From Ulvibacter algarum (lineage in GTDB: Bacteria; Bacteroidota; Bacteroidia; Flavobacteriales; Flavobacteriaceae): a stretch of 64,000 nt of DNA. Shown piece after piece: positions 54,956 through 63,920 of this stretch. A program made the translations under genes and the position numbers. The stretch covers positions 186,001 to 250,000 of the forward strand of contig CANLBJ010000004.1 of NCBI GenBank assembly GCA_947488905.1, read 5' to 3'. Each line of letters begins with the position of its first letter. Positions within the stretch are counted from its first letter, which is position 1. The notes below the pieces were generated by a model. It was not told the DNA's origin. It was given only the letters and a program-made list of their open reading frames with translations, and made no database searches.

Positions 54956-55514
54956 CTTCTTTTACCACCTTTGAAGGGTTACCTGCAATTACAGTTCTTT
55001 CTGTTAAAAAACTAGTAGAAACAACACTACCTAAGCCTATAAGGTTTGAGATTGCAATTTTTACTCCCGGGGCAATGAGTACTCCAGAGCCAATACAAAC
55101 ATGGTCACCTATTGTAACTGACAGATCTTTACCTGTTTTAGTATGTAATGAGCCGTGTGTCCATATCTGGCTACTTTTACCTGCCAACCAAGTATTGTTA
55201 CCAAAAGTCACATCTGCACTGAGATCAATAAAATGGTCATTAATCACCCTTGAACCTTTCCCCATAATAAATGATGTTGTTCCCGTTATTCTATTTCTCT
55301 CTAAAATACTACTACCCTCGCCTATGTGTAATTCATTACAGGATATAACATTTCTCGCTAAAATTGTTACTTGATTACCTATAACAACCTTCTTTGCTTT
55401 TAGAATAGACCTTTTAATCACTACTCCAGTCCCTATATTATAGCCAAGTACTTTTCTGTATAAAAAAATACGCAGTGAATTAATAGGTATAAGTGAAATA
55501 AACTTTAGAATCAA
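54930..55514 (-). CDS. Left-handed beta-helix (hexapeptide) acyltransferase
   Basis: 194 aa. Repeated [IV]Gxxxxx hexapeptides from about residue 28 (VIGNQV, HIGEGS, IMGKGS, TFGNNT) and a C-terminal IGSGVLIAPGVKIAISNLIG plus IAGNPSKVVKED, as in WbbJ/NeuD/NeuO-type O- or N-acetyltransferases. Located upstream of neuB, it may acetylate the nonulosonic acid or another repeat-unit sugar. Confidence 0.85.
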   Translation of the reverse strand: MILKFISLIPINSLRIFLYRKVLGYNIGTGVVIKRSILKAKKVVIGNQVTILARNVISCNELHIGEGSSILERNRITGTTSFIMGKGSRVINDHFIDLSADVTFGNNTWLAGKSSQIWTHGSLHTKTGKDLSVTIGDHVCIGSGVLIAPGVKIAISNLIGLGSVVSTSFLTERTVIAGNPSKVVKEDVDWQKNW

Positions 55515-55528
55515 AATTATTGCTTTTA

Positions 55529-56416
55529 TTAAAACCCTGGGTTTTTAGTATTGTTAAATACATCAATTGTTGTTTGAGAGACTGGTTTGCGGTACTTAAC
55601 TATAGCTGGTATTTTAGTGATAAGCGACCCCAAAGCTCTAAAATAACTCACAAAATAATTACCATCCATAAGTGCATATTTTTTAAAATTGTGAAATAAT
55701 AATTTTAATAATTTAACAAACGGTCGTTTGTAATAGATACAATAAAAAAGAGCTCCGTTTCGTAATTGCTTTCTAAATCTAAAATAATTACGCCCCATCT
55801 TTTTTCTTGCGTTTATATCTACACGATGGTGAACCGCAATCTCATTTGTATATTTAATACTATATCCAGCCTCCATAATCTCTAGAGACAAACACATTTC
55901 TTCTCCATAGATATCCATCCATACTGGAAACCCATTTGTCTTTTGATATACATCTTTACGTACCGCAAAACCACAACCTATAAACTCATTAGTTTTGTAT
56001 GAATTAGGAGTTTCATTTAATATTTCATTTTCTTCTTCTTCGGAAACATGAACTTTTTTTACTTCTTTAAAAGACAACAAACCTATGCTATCATTGCTAA
56101 AAAGTCTTTCTACTCGTTCAATAAAATCATTGTGTAGCGGATGAGCATCATCGTCTAAACCAATAAAAAAATTACCAGACGCATATTTATAAAGTGCGTT
56201 TCTCGCTCCAGAAGCACCAATACTTTTAGTAACTGAATGCCATTGTATAGATGGATACAACTCAATTAAAGTAAAAGATTGATCTGTACAGCCGTCTAAA
56301 AAAATTAAAAACTCATCTTTTGTAAGATCAATTAACGAGAGTACAATCTCAATTGTTTTTTTTAATTCTTCGCACCTATTTTTGGTAACTATTACTATGG
56401 ATGCACGCTTACTCAC
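55529..56416 (-). CDS. Glycosyltransferase family 2
   Basis: 295 aa. SIVIVTKNRCEELKKTIE, LDGCTDQS, FIGLDDDAHPLH (DxD near 93) and MDIYGEEMCLSLEIMEAGY. The GEEMCLSLE block carries the ED-type catalytic pair. C-terminal basic region, possibly peripheral membrane. Overlaps the upstream gene by 8 bases. Confidence 0.87.
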   Translation of the reverse strand: MSKRASIVIVTKNRCEELKKTIEIVLSLIDLTKDEFLIFLDGCTDQSFTLIELYPSIQWHSVTKSIGASGARNALYKYASGNFFIGLDDDAHPLHNDFIERVERLFSNDSIGLLSFKEVKKVHVSEEEENEILNETPNSYKTNEFIGCGFAVRKDVYQKTNGFPVWMDIYGEEMCLSLEIMEAGYSIKYTNEIAVHHRVDINARKKMGRNYFRFRKQLRNGALFYCIYYKRPFVKLLKLLFHNFKKYALMDGNYFVSYFRALGSLITKIPAIVKYRKPVSQTTIDVFNNTKNPGF

Positions 56417-57656
56417 TGGTAATGATTTTTGATATTTGGTTATTAAAATGTGCTGGAGAGATATAGGCTAACAAATCTGGTCTATCTAGAAAAAGACTTT
56501 TATCAGTCTTCCAAGCAGCATATAAATTTTTAAGTATTTCTGAAATACCAACAACATCATCAGCTGCGCAAGAATAAGAATACTCTTCACCTAGCAAACG
56601 TCTTGTTTCACTATTTTTAGGACCTAAATGTACTATTGGTTTATTCCCTGCTATATAATGTGGAAATTTACCTGGTAAAAAAGGACTAACATCGGATATT
56701 GCTTCTAGAATTAGTAGTGCTGTTACATTTTTTTGCAACACCTCTACTTCTGCAAAATTAACGTAACCATCACTTTTATAAACTTGTGGTATTTGACGAC
56801 AAAGTTCAGTTAGTTTAGGTTCGTGCGCATTTGAGTTGCCAATTAACAGTAACTGAGTATGGATCGCTGCCCCTTCAGTATTTTCCAAAAACTTTTTAAA
56901 TCCTTCTAATAACGCAAATGGTTTACGGTGATCCAACAAAGAACCTGCATGCATAATACTGAACTTATCTTTGTCTAAATAACTAGGCACACTTTTAGAA
57001 ACGACAACAGCACTTATATTTTGATGTGGCAAAACCACTCCTGTCTTTAAAAAATTAGGGAAATATTGTCCCATCCACTCTTGTAATCGTAAACTAGGGA
57101 AGCCTGAAAATTGTGCTTTTTCTGACACTTCTCTAAAGAAAGCCTCTTTTTGAGTATGACCAGATTCTGTCCAATTATAAGGTGGTGGATAACAATGAAA
57201 AGGATAAGGGTCGTGCACATAAGCTAACCACTTGCTGTGCAATCTAGGTATTTGTAGTAAAGCTGCGTGGGTTCTAAAACTTGCGGCTTTGCTTAATGTA
57301 ATGATGAGATCAAAATTATGAGGTTGCTTTTTAATAACTCGAGCCATACTTTTTGCATCGTTCTTAAACGTGAACGAAAAACCAAATTTATGCTCTAATT
57401 GTCTCGATATGTTTTTACCCGTTACTCTCTGAAAAACACGCTGAAACCTACTTAACCAGTAATTGTAATCTGTCTTACACTCTGTCACTAATGTTGTTTT
57501 TGCACCTTGAACAGCAACTTCTTTGTGTGAATAATGTAACACCTCAACTAAAAAACCGCCTTTAATTAAAGACTGAATAAAGCCCATATTTGCCTTACCT
57601 GCACTACTAGAGTCCACGTCAATTGTTTCGGCAAGTACGAGTATTTTTTTTGTCAC
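56409..57656 (-). CDS. GT4-like glycosyltransferase
   Basis: 415 aa. GT-B layout with ILVLAETIDVDSSSAGKANM at the N-terminus and SDVSPFLPGKFPHYIAGNKP in the donor domain, where the usual EAMA block is replaced by PGKFPHYIAG. This is the pattern of divergent GT4 proteins in Bacteroidota glycan loci. Two bases separate it from wecB. Specificity unknown. Confidence 0.75.
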   Translation of the reverse strand: MTKKILVLAETIDVDSSSAGKANMGFIQSLIKGGFLVEVLHYSHKEVAVQGAKTTLVTECKTDYNYWLSRFQRVFQRVTGKNISRQLEHKFGFSFTFKNDAKSMARVIKKQPHNFDLIITLSKAASFRTHAALLQIPRLHSKWLAYVHDPYPFHCYPPPYNWTESGHTQKEAFFREVSEKAQFSGFPSLRLQEWMGQYFPNFLKTGVVLPHQNISAVVVSKSVPSYLDKDKFSIMHAGSLLDHRKPFALLEGFKKFLENTEGAAIHTQLLLIGNSNAHEPKLTELCRQIPQVYKSDGYVNFAEVEVLQKNVTALLILEAISDVSPFLPGKFPHYIAGNKPIVHLGPKNSETRRLLGEEYSYSCAADDVVGISEILKNLYAAWKTDKSLFLDRPDLLAYISPAHFNNQISKIITSE

Positions 57657-57658
57657 GG

Positions 57659-58765
57659 TTATTTTATTACTTCTGAAATGTGAGCTACTATTTGTTTTGC
57701 TGCTGTACCATCACCATAAGGGTTTTTCATAGTCTTAAAGCGGTCTAATTGCTTTAATATTTCCGAAGTCTTTGTGACAATTGTTGTGGTGTCTGTACCC
57801 ACTAAAAAAGAAACTCCTGCATCTACTCCCTCTTGACGCTCTGTGGTGTCACGGGTTACCAGCACGGGCACATTAAGGGTTGGGGCTTCTTCTTGAATGC
57901 CACCAGAGTCTGAGATGATTAATGAAGCTCTACTCATTAACCACACAAAAGATGGGTATTCTTGAGGTGTAATTAAGTTTATGTTAGAAACATCGCCTAA
58001 CATTTTATAAACGACCTCTTGCACATTGGGGTTTAGATGCACAGGATAAATTAACTGTACATTAGGCTCTTTTGCTATGGTTAATAATGCTTTGCAAAAG
58101 TTTTTAAATCCTTCCCCAAAACTCTCGCGACGATGACCCGTAATTAATATAAGACGCTTGTTTGTATCTACTAATTTTTTTAAGCGATCTATATTTTCAT
58201 TTTGATAAGTATGAGATACTTTGGCAACAGCAAAGTTGAGCGCATCTGTTACCGTATTACCGGTTACAATCACTGATTTTTCTGGCACTCCTTCTTTTAT
58301 CAAATTGTTTTTTGATGCTTGGGTAGGGGCAAAATGATAATCTGCTATGCGGCCAGTGAGTTGCCTATTAAGTTCTTCTGGAAAAGGGGATTGTTTGTTA
58401 TAGGTACGTAATCCTGCTTCTACATGACCCACTTTGCATCCTTTATGAAATGCTGCAATAGCTGTCATAGTAGAGGTAGTTGTATCGCCATGAACTAAAA
58501 CCAAATCAAACTTTTCTTTTTCTAAAACACCATTCACACCTTTTAAGATACGGGCACTCAACTCATTTAAACCCTGATTAGGTTTCATTAAATCTAGATC
58601 ATAATCTGGTGTGAGCTCAAAAAAATCGAGCACTTGATCTAGCATCTCTCGATGTTGACCTGTAACACATAATTTATAAGGCATTCCTTTATTTGTCAAT
58701 TCATGGCAAATAGGTGCCATTTTTATAGCTTCTGGACGGGTACCAAAACAGATTAGTATGTTCAA
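57659..58765 (-). CDS. wecB: UDP-N-acetylglucosamine 2-epimerase (non-hydrolysing)
   Basis: 368 aa. ICFGTRPEAIKMAPICHEL, VHGDTTTSTMTA, HVEAGLRTYNKQSPFPEELN, TGHRRESFGEG and ISDSGGIQEEAPTLNVPVLV are textbook WecB/MnaA motifs. It makes UDP-ManNAc. The substrate is shared with NeuC, so the locus draws on UDP-GlcNAc twice. No WecC dehydrogenase is seen in the window. Confidence 0.95.
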   Translation of the reverse strand: MNILICFGTRPEAIKMAPICHELTNKGMPYKLCVTGQHREMLDQVLDFFELTPDYDLDLMKPNQGLNELSARILKGVNGVLEKEKFDLVLVHGDTTTSTMTAIAAFHKGCKVGHVEAGLRTYNKQSPFPEELNRQLTGRIADYHFAPTQASKNNLIKEGVPEKSVIVTGNTVTDALNFAVAKVSHTYQNENIDRLKKLVDTNKRLILITGHRRESFGEGFKNFCKALLTIAKEPNVQLIYPVHLNPNVQEVVYKMLGDVSNINLITPQEYPSFVWLMSRASLIISDSGGIQEEAPTLNVPVLVTRDTTERQEGVDAGVSFLVGTDTTTIVTKTSEILKQLDRFKTMKNPYGDGTAAKQIVAHISEVIK

Positions 58766-58778
58766 AAGGATAGGTTGA

Positions 58779-59705
58779 TTAAGCGTTCTTTTTGCTCCTC
58801 AAATATATCTTAATTAAAGGACTTAAGGTACATAAAGCAGTAGCTTTTAATTTTTGAAAGCCTGTAACACTAGATTGCCTATTTATGTGCCTTAGCACAG
58901 AATAATCATTGAGCTGCACCGCCTGCCAGGCAAAGAATTTCTGAAACTTACCTGTAAACAATTGCTTCTCATTTAAATTTGTAATTATTAGCTTAGACGC
59001 AGCTATTTTAGAGTCAACTCGCTTACTATCACCTTGATAAAACTCGCCAGTATTTGATGCAGGATGTTTTCTATTAAAATATGTCACTGCATTTATTATT
59101 ACTCCTTTGCTATTTTCACTAAGTATTTTTGAGTAACATTCCCACTCTTCTGCATATTGCAACGTTTCTATAAAGCGTACTTCATTAAAACACTCTGATT
59201 TCCATAAAACAGTACAAGAAGCAAAACCCACAGTACTTGTCACTACTTGATAAAGGATTGCATCTGTAGTTTTTGTTGCTTTTACCATTGGCAAATCACT
59301 CTTTACACTTACCTCATCGACATTTTTAAATGACTGTTTTTGGTAATGACAGAAAGAAAGAGATGTGTTACCAGCAAGTTCGTTATAAGCTATCTGTAAA
59401 CAATCTTGATGCACTAGATCATCATCATCAAAAAAGATAAAATAATCCCCTTTTGCTAAATCTATCCCACAATTGCGGCATCCGGGCAATCCCTTATTGT
59501 AGTCATCTGTTCTTCTCTGAAATGTAAATCGTATGTCTTCTAAACATGGAGCTATTACTTCGGCCGTATTATCGGTACCGCCGTCATCAATAATGATGCA
59601 TTCAAAATCTTTAAAAGACTGATTTTGAATACTCATTAACATTTCAGCAATAAAATGGGCCCTGTTATAGGTTGCCATTATTATAGAAATTTGTGGTGAT
59701 GCCAT
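58779..59705 (-). CDS. Glycosyltransferase family 2
   Basis: 308 aa. SIIMATYNRAHFIAEMLMSI, IDDGGTDNT, FIFFDDDDLVHQD (DxD near 92). Similar in its N-terminal half to the GT2 at 61665-62618 (both TYNRAH). Start 1 base from the stop of the upstream gene at 59707. Acceptor unknown. Confidence 0.88.
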   Translation of the reverse strand: MASPQISIIMATYNRAHFIAEMLMSIQNQSFKDFECIIIDDGGTDNTAEVIAPCLEDIRFTFQRRTDDYNKGLPGCRNCGIDLAKGDYFIFFDDDDLVHQDCLQIAYNELAGNTSLSFCHYQKQSFKNVDEVSVKSDLPMVKATKTTDAILYQVVTSTVGFASCTVLWKSECFNEVRFIETLQYAEEWECYSKILSENSKGVIINAVTYFNRKHPASNTGEFYQGDSKRVDSKIAASKLIITNLNEKQLFTGKFQKFFAWQAVQLNDYSVLRHINRQSSVTGFQKLKATALCTLSPLIKIYLRSKKNA

Positions 59706-59706
59706 T

Positions 59707-60546
59707 TTAATTAAGTAGTTGTTTAATTAAACGAAGAGGCCTCAATAAACTATTGCCTAATTTATAATCTAATTTTCCTCTTACTTTTTGTATTTCAGCA
59801 TCAGAAGCCTCTTGCTTTGACAAGAAAAAGTCTAAAAGTTCTTTAAAATTATCTTTGTATACATCTGAATGTTTTAAAAAGATATGTTTATATAATTCTG
59901 TTTTATTATTATTAGCTCGAGTTGTTGTAGAATTACCTCTTCGCCTATAATTGAATAGTACTTGATCAATAACTATTGCCTTTCCATTATTCTTCAGTAA
60001 TCTTATATAAAACTCCCAATCTTCCCAACCCTTTCGCATTGTTTCATCATAACCACCACTACTAAGCCAGTCTGCTTTTCTGAACATTGATGACCCCATT
60101 GCTCCATTAGAAAACATAAAGTGGTTAATATCGCCACCGTTAGGTTTATAGATTTTAAACCTACCGTCATCATATAACAGATTAGAATAACAGGTAACTA
60201 TTTTTACTTCGGTAATACCAGTAATTGACTTTACAACTTTCTCAGCAAAAGAAGGCTCAAAATAATCATCACTGTCTAGCGTAACAATAAACTCACCATT
60301 TGCAGCTTCAATCCCTCTGTTTCTTGCCGCACTTTGTCCTTGATTTTCTTGAGTAATTAAATGTGTGATTGAAGGCTTTAATGATTGAAGTACCTTTTTA
60401 GTCTTTAAGTTACTCCCATCATCAATTACAATTACCTCTATATTTTTATAGGTTTGACCCAAAGCAGATGCTACAGATTGCTCAATATATTGTGCATCGT
60501 TGTAACAAGGGATAATAAAGGAAATTAAAGGTTCAATTAATGTCAT
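59707..60546 (-). CDS. Glycosyltransferase family 2
   Basis: 279 aa. SFIIPCYNDAQYIEQSVASA, IDDGSNLKTK, FIVTLDSDDYFEPSF and GWEDWEFYIRLL with the catalytic ED pair. Ordinary GT2. First gene of the minus-strand run left of the oppositely oriented GT14 gene; its promoter would lie in 60547-60720, where no clear -33/-7 element was found. Confidence 0.88.
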   Translation of the reverse strand: MTLIEPLISFIIPCYNDAQYIEQSVASALGQTYKNIEVIVIDDGSNLKTKKVLQSLKPSITHLITQENQGQSAARNRGIEAANGEFIVTLDSDDYFEPSFAEKVVKSITGITEVKIVTCYSNLLYDDGRFKIYKPNGGDINHFMFSNGAMGSSMFRKADWLSSGGYDETMRKGWEDWEFYIRLLKNNGKAIVIDQVLFNYRRRGNSTTTRANNNKTELYKHIFLKHSDVYKDNFKELLDFFLSKQEASDAEIQKVRGKLDYKLGNSLLRPLRLIKQLLN

Positions 60547-60721
60547 ATAAAATATAGCAATATCGATAATAAAATTATCTAGGCGTAGTAAAATTAATTA
60601 TCGCTTTTGTATGTTTACAAAGTACCTAATTCTAAAGTTAGATTTCAATAAAATTACAGTTATTTATAATAGTAGAAAAGAAGTACTTTGTAACAATCAT
60701 CAAATAATAATTTGTATCATA

Positions 60722-61672
60722 TTGAACTCAACAATAGCATATCTTATTCTTGCCCATAAAGCTCCTGCTCAATTAAGAAACCTCATAAAAACTCTTAACA
60801 CTAAAGATGTTTATTTTTTTATTCACATTGATAAAAAACAGAATCTAGATTTGTATAAAAAAACAGTATCTCATCTAACTAATGTAATATTTTTATCTGA
60901 CAACAAACGTCATGAAGGTACTTGGGGAGGTACAGGTATAGTAAAAGCAACTATAGATCTGATTAAAACGGCAAAAACTCTTGCTAATTTTGAGCGCTAC
61001 ATACTTTTAAGCGGTCAAGATTTCCCATTACAGTCTAATGAGGCCATACAAGAATATTTTAATGTAAATAAAGAAAAGGATTTTATAGATATTGAACCAT
61101 TAAACAGTAACAATAATAAAAATAAATATCAAAATAGGATCCTAAAATATAGGTTTGAAATATCTACAAATAGAAATGATTATGTATTAATAGCCCCTAT
61201 TTGGAAAAAAATGTTTTACAGCAAAGAAAGCTTTATAAACGTATATACGCTTTTAAAAAAAAGGAAGATATTTAAGTTAATGAATATACTTATTAACCGA
61301 AATAACAATTTGGATATCACTTTCTTTTGTGGATCTCAATGGTGGGCTTTAAAAGATAGTACTATATGTAAAATTCTTAATTACTTAGAACTTCATCCTG
61401 AATACATTAAATTTCATCAAAATACACTTTTACTTGATGAAATATTCTTTCAAACAATAATCAAAAACATCGATGTTGCTGAAGAAAGAATCAATAGCTC
61501 GCTTACATATGTTAATTGGTCGCGCAAAAACGTATCGCTACCCGTTCTATTTAAGTCATCTGATTATGAAGAACTAAGTGAAGCATCAAAAACACATCTA
61601 TTCGCTAGAAAATTTGATGAAGAAATTGATTCAAATATTTTCGAAGTAGTTGCAGATAACTTACTTAAATAA
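60722..61672 (+). CDS. Core-2/I-branching-type beta-1,6-N-acetylglucosaminyltransferase (GT14)
   Basis: 316 aa from TTG 60722 (NSTIAYLILAHKAPAQL), which places the family's AYLILAHK at the N-terminus. An ATG at 60611 would add 37 poorly conserved residues. Other family blocks: YFFIHIDKK, EGTWGGTGIVKA, FERYILLSGQDFPLQS and FFCGSQWWAL. Single transferase on the plus strand inside a long minus-strand locus; its 3' end overlaps the convergent GT2 by 8 bases. More AT-rich than its neighbours by eye, suggesting later insertion. Confidence 0.85.
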   Translation: MNSTIAYLILAHKAPAQLRNLIKTLNTKDVYFFIHIDKKQNLDLYKKTVSHLTNVIFLSDNKRHEGTWGGTGIVKATIDLIKTAKTLANFERYILLSGQDFPLQSNEAIQEYFNVNKEKDFIDIEPLNSNNNKNKYQNRILKYRFEISTNRNDYVLIAPIWKKMFYSKESFINVYTLLKKRKIFKLMNILINRNNNLDITFFCGSQWWALKDSTICKILNYLELHPEYIKFHQNTLLLDEIFFQTIIKNIDVAEERINSSLTYVNWSRKNVSLPVLFKSSDYEELSEASKTHLFARKFDEEIDSNIFEVVADNLLK

Positions 61673-62618
61673 AGCCTTTATCCTTGGCAATATTTAATAA
61701 AAACTCGCCCTTTCTAAATTTTGAAGCTGTAATTAAAGACAACTTGTAAAACTGCTGACGCATAACTCCAAATTGCTTCTTCACAATTATCAACACATGA
61801 TTGCAATAATCACTTTGCTGCTTGTTCTTAGCTAGGTAAAAAGACAGATTCATTAAATTTCTTACCATTTCAATTCTCAAATCTTTATCTACTTTGGTTG
61901 AAATATCCTCGTAGTTAATGTAATGCGCCTCTACTAATTTTTTATTGTAGGTGTTTTGATCAATAATCATTTCATCCTGGATAGTCCCTTCGTGCAAACG
62001 CCTTTTCGTTAACACACTATCTATAAAAAATGTATTTGTTGTTATTAATAACATTTTACAGAAATAATTGAAATCTTGCCAAAAACGAAGCTGTTCGTTA
62101 TAAGCTATTTGTTTAGCAATATCTCTAGTCAACATGACATCATAGGTGTACCAATGAATCCTTCTCTTGATAAAATTATCTATGGAAACATTATCTTCTT
62201 GAATATTATAAACATAAGGCTCTAAGTCACCATTAGCATTAAAGTTTTGTGTTTTGGCAATCACAAAATCTTTTTTATGCTTCAGTATTGCTTCCACCTT
62301 AACAGTAATATGATCTTCTGTCATTAAATCATCACTATCAAACCATATTATATATTTTCCATTACTTTTCTCAAATCCAAAATTTCTTGCGGCATTACCA
62401 CCATTTTGACGCTCTTGAGGTCGCTTATGAAAGGTAAATCTTGAGTCTTTGTTAATATATTCTTCTACAACCATACTAGTACTATCTGTACTACCATCAT
62501 CTACTATAACACACTCCCAATTTGAGTAAGTTTGCTCGATTATAGAATCTAGAGTTTCACCTATAAGATGAGCACGATTGTACGTGGGTATTACTATGGA
62601 TATTAATGGATTACTCAA
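61665..62618 (-). CDS. Glycosyltransferase family 2
   Basis: 317 aa. SIVIPTYNRAHLIGETLDSI, VDDGSTDST, YIIWFDSDDLMTED (DxD near 92) and RFWQDFNYFCKMLL. Related to 58779-59705. Twenty-four bases downstream of the GT at 62643. Sugar unknown. Confidence 0.88.
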   Translation of the reverse strand: MSNPLISIVIPTYNRAHLIGETLDSIIEQTYSNWECVIVDDGSTDSTSMVVEEYINKDSRFTFHKRPQERQNGGNAARNFGFEKSNGKYIIWFDSDDLMTEDHITVKVEAILKHKKDFVIAKTQNFNANGDLEPYVYNIQEDNVSIDNFIKRRIHWYTYDVMLTRDIAKQIAYNEQLRFWQDFNYFCKMLLITTNTFFIDSVLTKRRLHEGTIQDEMIIDQNTYNKKLVEAHYINYEDISTKVDKDLRIEMVRNLMNLSFYLAKNKQQSDYCNHVLIIVKKQFGVMRQQFYKLSLITASKFRKGEFLLNIAKDKGFI

Positions 62619-62642
62619 AAGCTATCATTTAACAATTGATTA

Positions 62643-63920
62643 TTAAATAAAATTATTATTTATTTTATTAAAAAGTTGAAGCCAAGCTTTATTTGTATAC
62701 GCCGGCGATAAAAATTCTGTTATAGCATTTTTATTGACAAGGTTTTTATTTTTTATCTTAATTAAATGATCAATATTAAACTTTAAAGCTGATGCTAAAT
62801 AATCAAAACTTTCGATTTTTTTAAATTTAACGCCATTTCTACGCAGTATATCATAAGGCAACCAAGCTCCAGCAATTACAGTATTGCCCGAGTAAAGAAC
62901 TTCTGTCATAGCACCACTTAAAGCATCAGTTTCGGGCATTTGAATTAATATGTCTGTACCAACTCTCAAAGTAGCAATTTTTTCAGGGCCAAAATAATCT
63001 AAAATCATTTTAATTTCAATAGATTTATTTTGCGCAATAAATGCTTTTAATTCCTCTAAATATACACTAGAACAACCATAACTAAGATGTAATAAGAAAA
63101 CACATTTATTAGTTGTTTCTAAAGGCATTTGAAGAATTTCGTTCAAGATTTTTAAATGATTATTTTCCTTAAAGCCATTATGCCCAATGGCTACCAAAAA
63201 TCTATTAACATCAATATTATACTCCTGTTTTAAACGTAAGGTTAAATTACTATTATCCCTAACCAGGTCAATATTAGCATAAATATCTTCACTAATGGTA
63301 AACCGCAAAATTTCAGTCTTAGATTTAAGAGCTCTGCCATATTTGCAATAAAGCATTTCTGCCATTTCTGGAGTTTGTATTGTTAAAACATTTGCTTTTT
63401 TAAATGCTGTATTTAAGTAATAAACATTTCTCACCCCAGTAATACGCATAAGGTCTGAGCCCCAGAAACTACAAATAATCTTAGCATCTTTTGGTAAAAA
63501 GTTGATTAACAATAAATTTTCTGGAGTGCAAAAATGAAAATGATATACATCATGCCCCAAGGGTATCAATTCATTTTTCACCATGTATGCTGTTTTGGCA
63601 TATTTTATTAAGATAGCTTTCAACGCTTTAAATCTTAGGCCTTGACTTAATTCGAAAAAAATTATTTTCCAAAAAAATGTCGTAACTAATAAGCTAAGAG
63701 CTTCTTTTTTCCATTTCCAATTTGAAACTTTTGAAGCAGAAAACTGGTGGTATTTCGTATAGGGCAGGTTACTTTTTTTTATTTCACTTTTAGATAATTC
63801 ACGATAATTATTTATAGAAAACTCAAATTTTCCTGTCTCTTTAATCAACCCTCCATAAAGTTGATTTAAAAAATTAGATTGACCAATTCCTAAAATTAAT
63901 ATTTTCGTTTTATCTGGCAT
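62643..63920 (-). CDS. Glycosyltransferase, GT4-like
   Basis: 425 aa. The N-terminal half reads ILILGIGQSNFLNQLYGGLI and VYHFHFCTPENLLLINFLP; the donor half has TDALSGAMTEVLYSGNTVIAG and PYDILRRNGVKF. A GT-B protein resembling GT4 and Fuc4NAc-transferase-like families; exact family unsure. ATG abuts the stop of an upstream gene that runs off the window. Confidence 0.72.
   Translation of the reverse strand: MPDKTKILILGIGQSNFLNQLYGGLIKETGKFEFSINNYRELSKSEIKKSNLPYTKYHQFSASKVSNWKWKKEALSLLVTTFFWKIIFFELSQGLRFKALKAILIKYAKTAYMVKNELIPLGHDVYHFHFCTPENLLLINFLPKDAKIICSFWGSDLMRITGVRNVYYLNTAFKKANVLTIQTPEMAEMLYCKYGRALKSKTEILRFTISEDIYANIDLVRDNSNLTLRLKQEYNIDVNRFLVAIGHNGFKENNHLKILNEILQMPLETTNKCVFLLHLSYGCSSVYLEELKAFIAQNKSIEIKMILDYFGPEKIATLRVGTDILIQMPETDALSGAMTEVLYSGNTVIAGAWLPYDILRRNGVKFKKIESFDYLASALKFNIDHLIKIKNKNLVNKNAITEFLSPAYTNKAWLQLFNKINNNFI

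Larger units (their letters stand above)
8460..57769. repeat. Dispersed 10-base word CTTCGGAAAT (13 copies found by hand)
   Basis: Start positions on the plus strand: forward 8461, 15666, 16213, 18552, 31846, 37513, 40556, 44612; reverse complement 11644, 21883, 36469, 45872, 57759. Seven copies extend to ACTTCGGAAAT. Most lie inside genes, in all reading frames. See the findings for interpretation. This entry spans the first to last copy and is not one continuous element. Confidence 0.75.
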
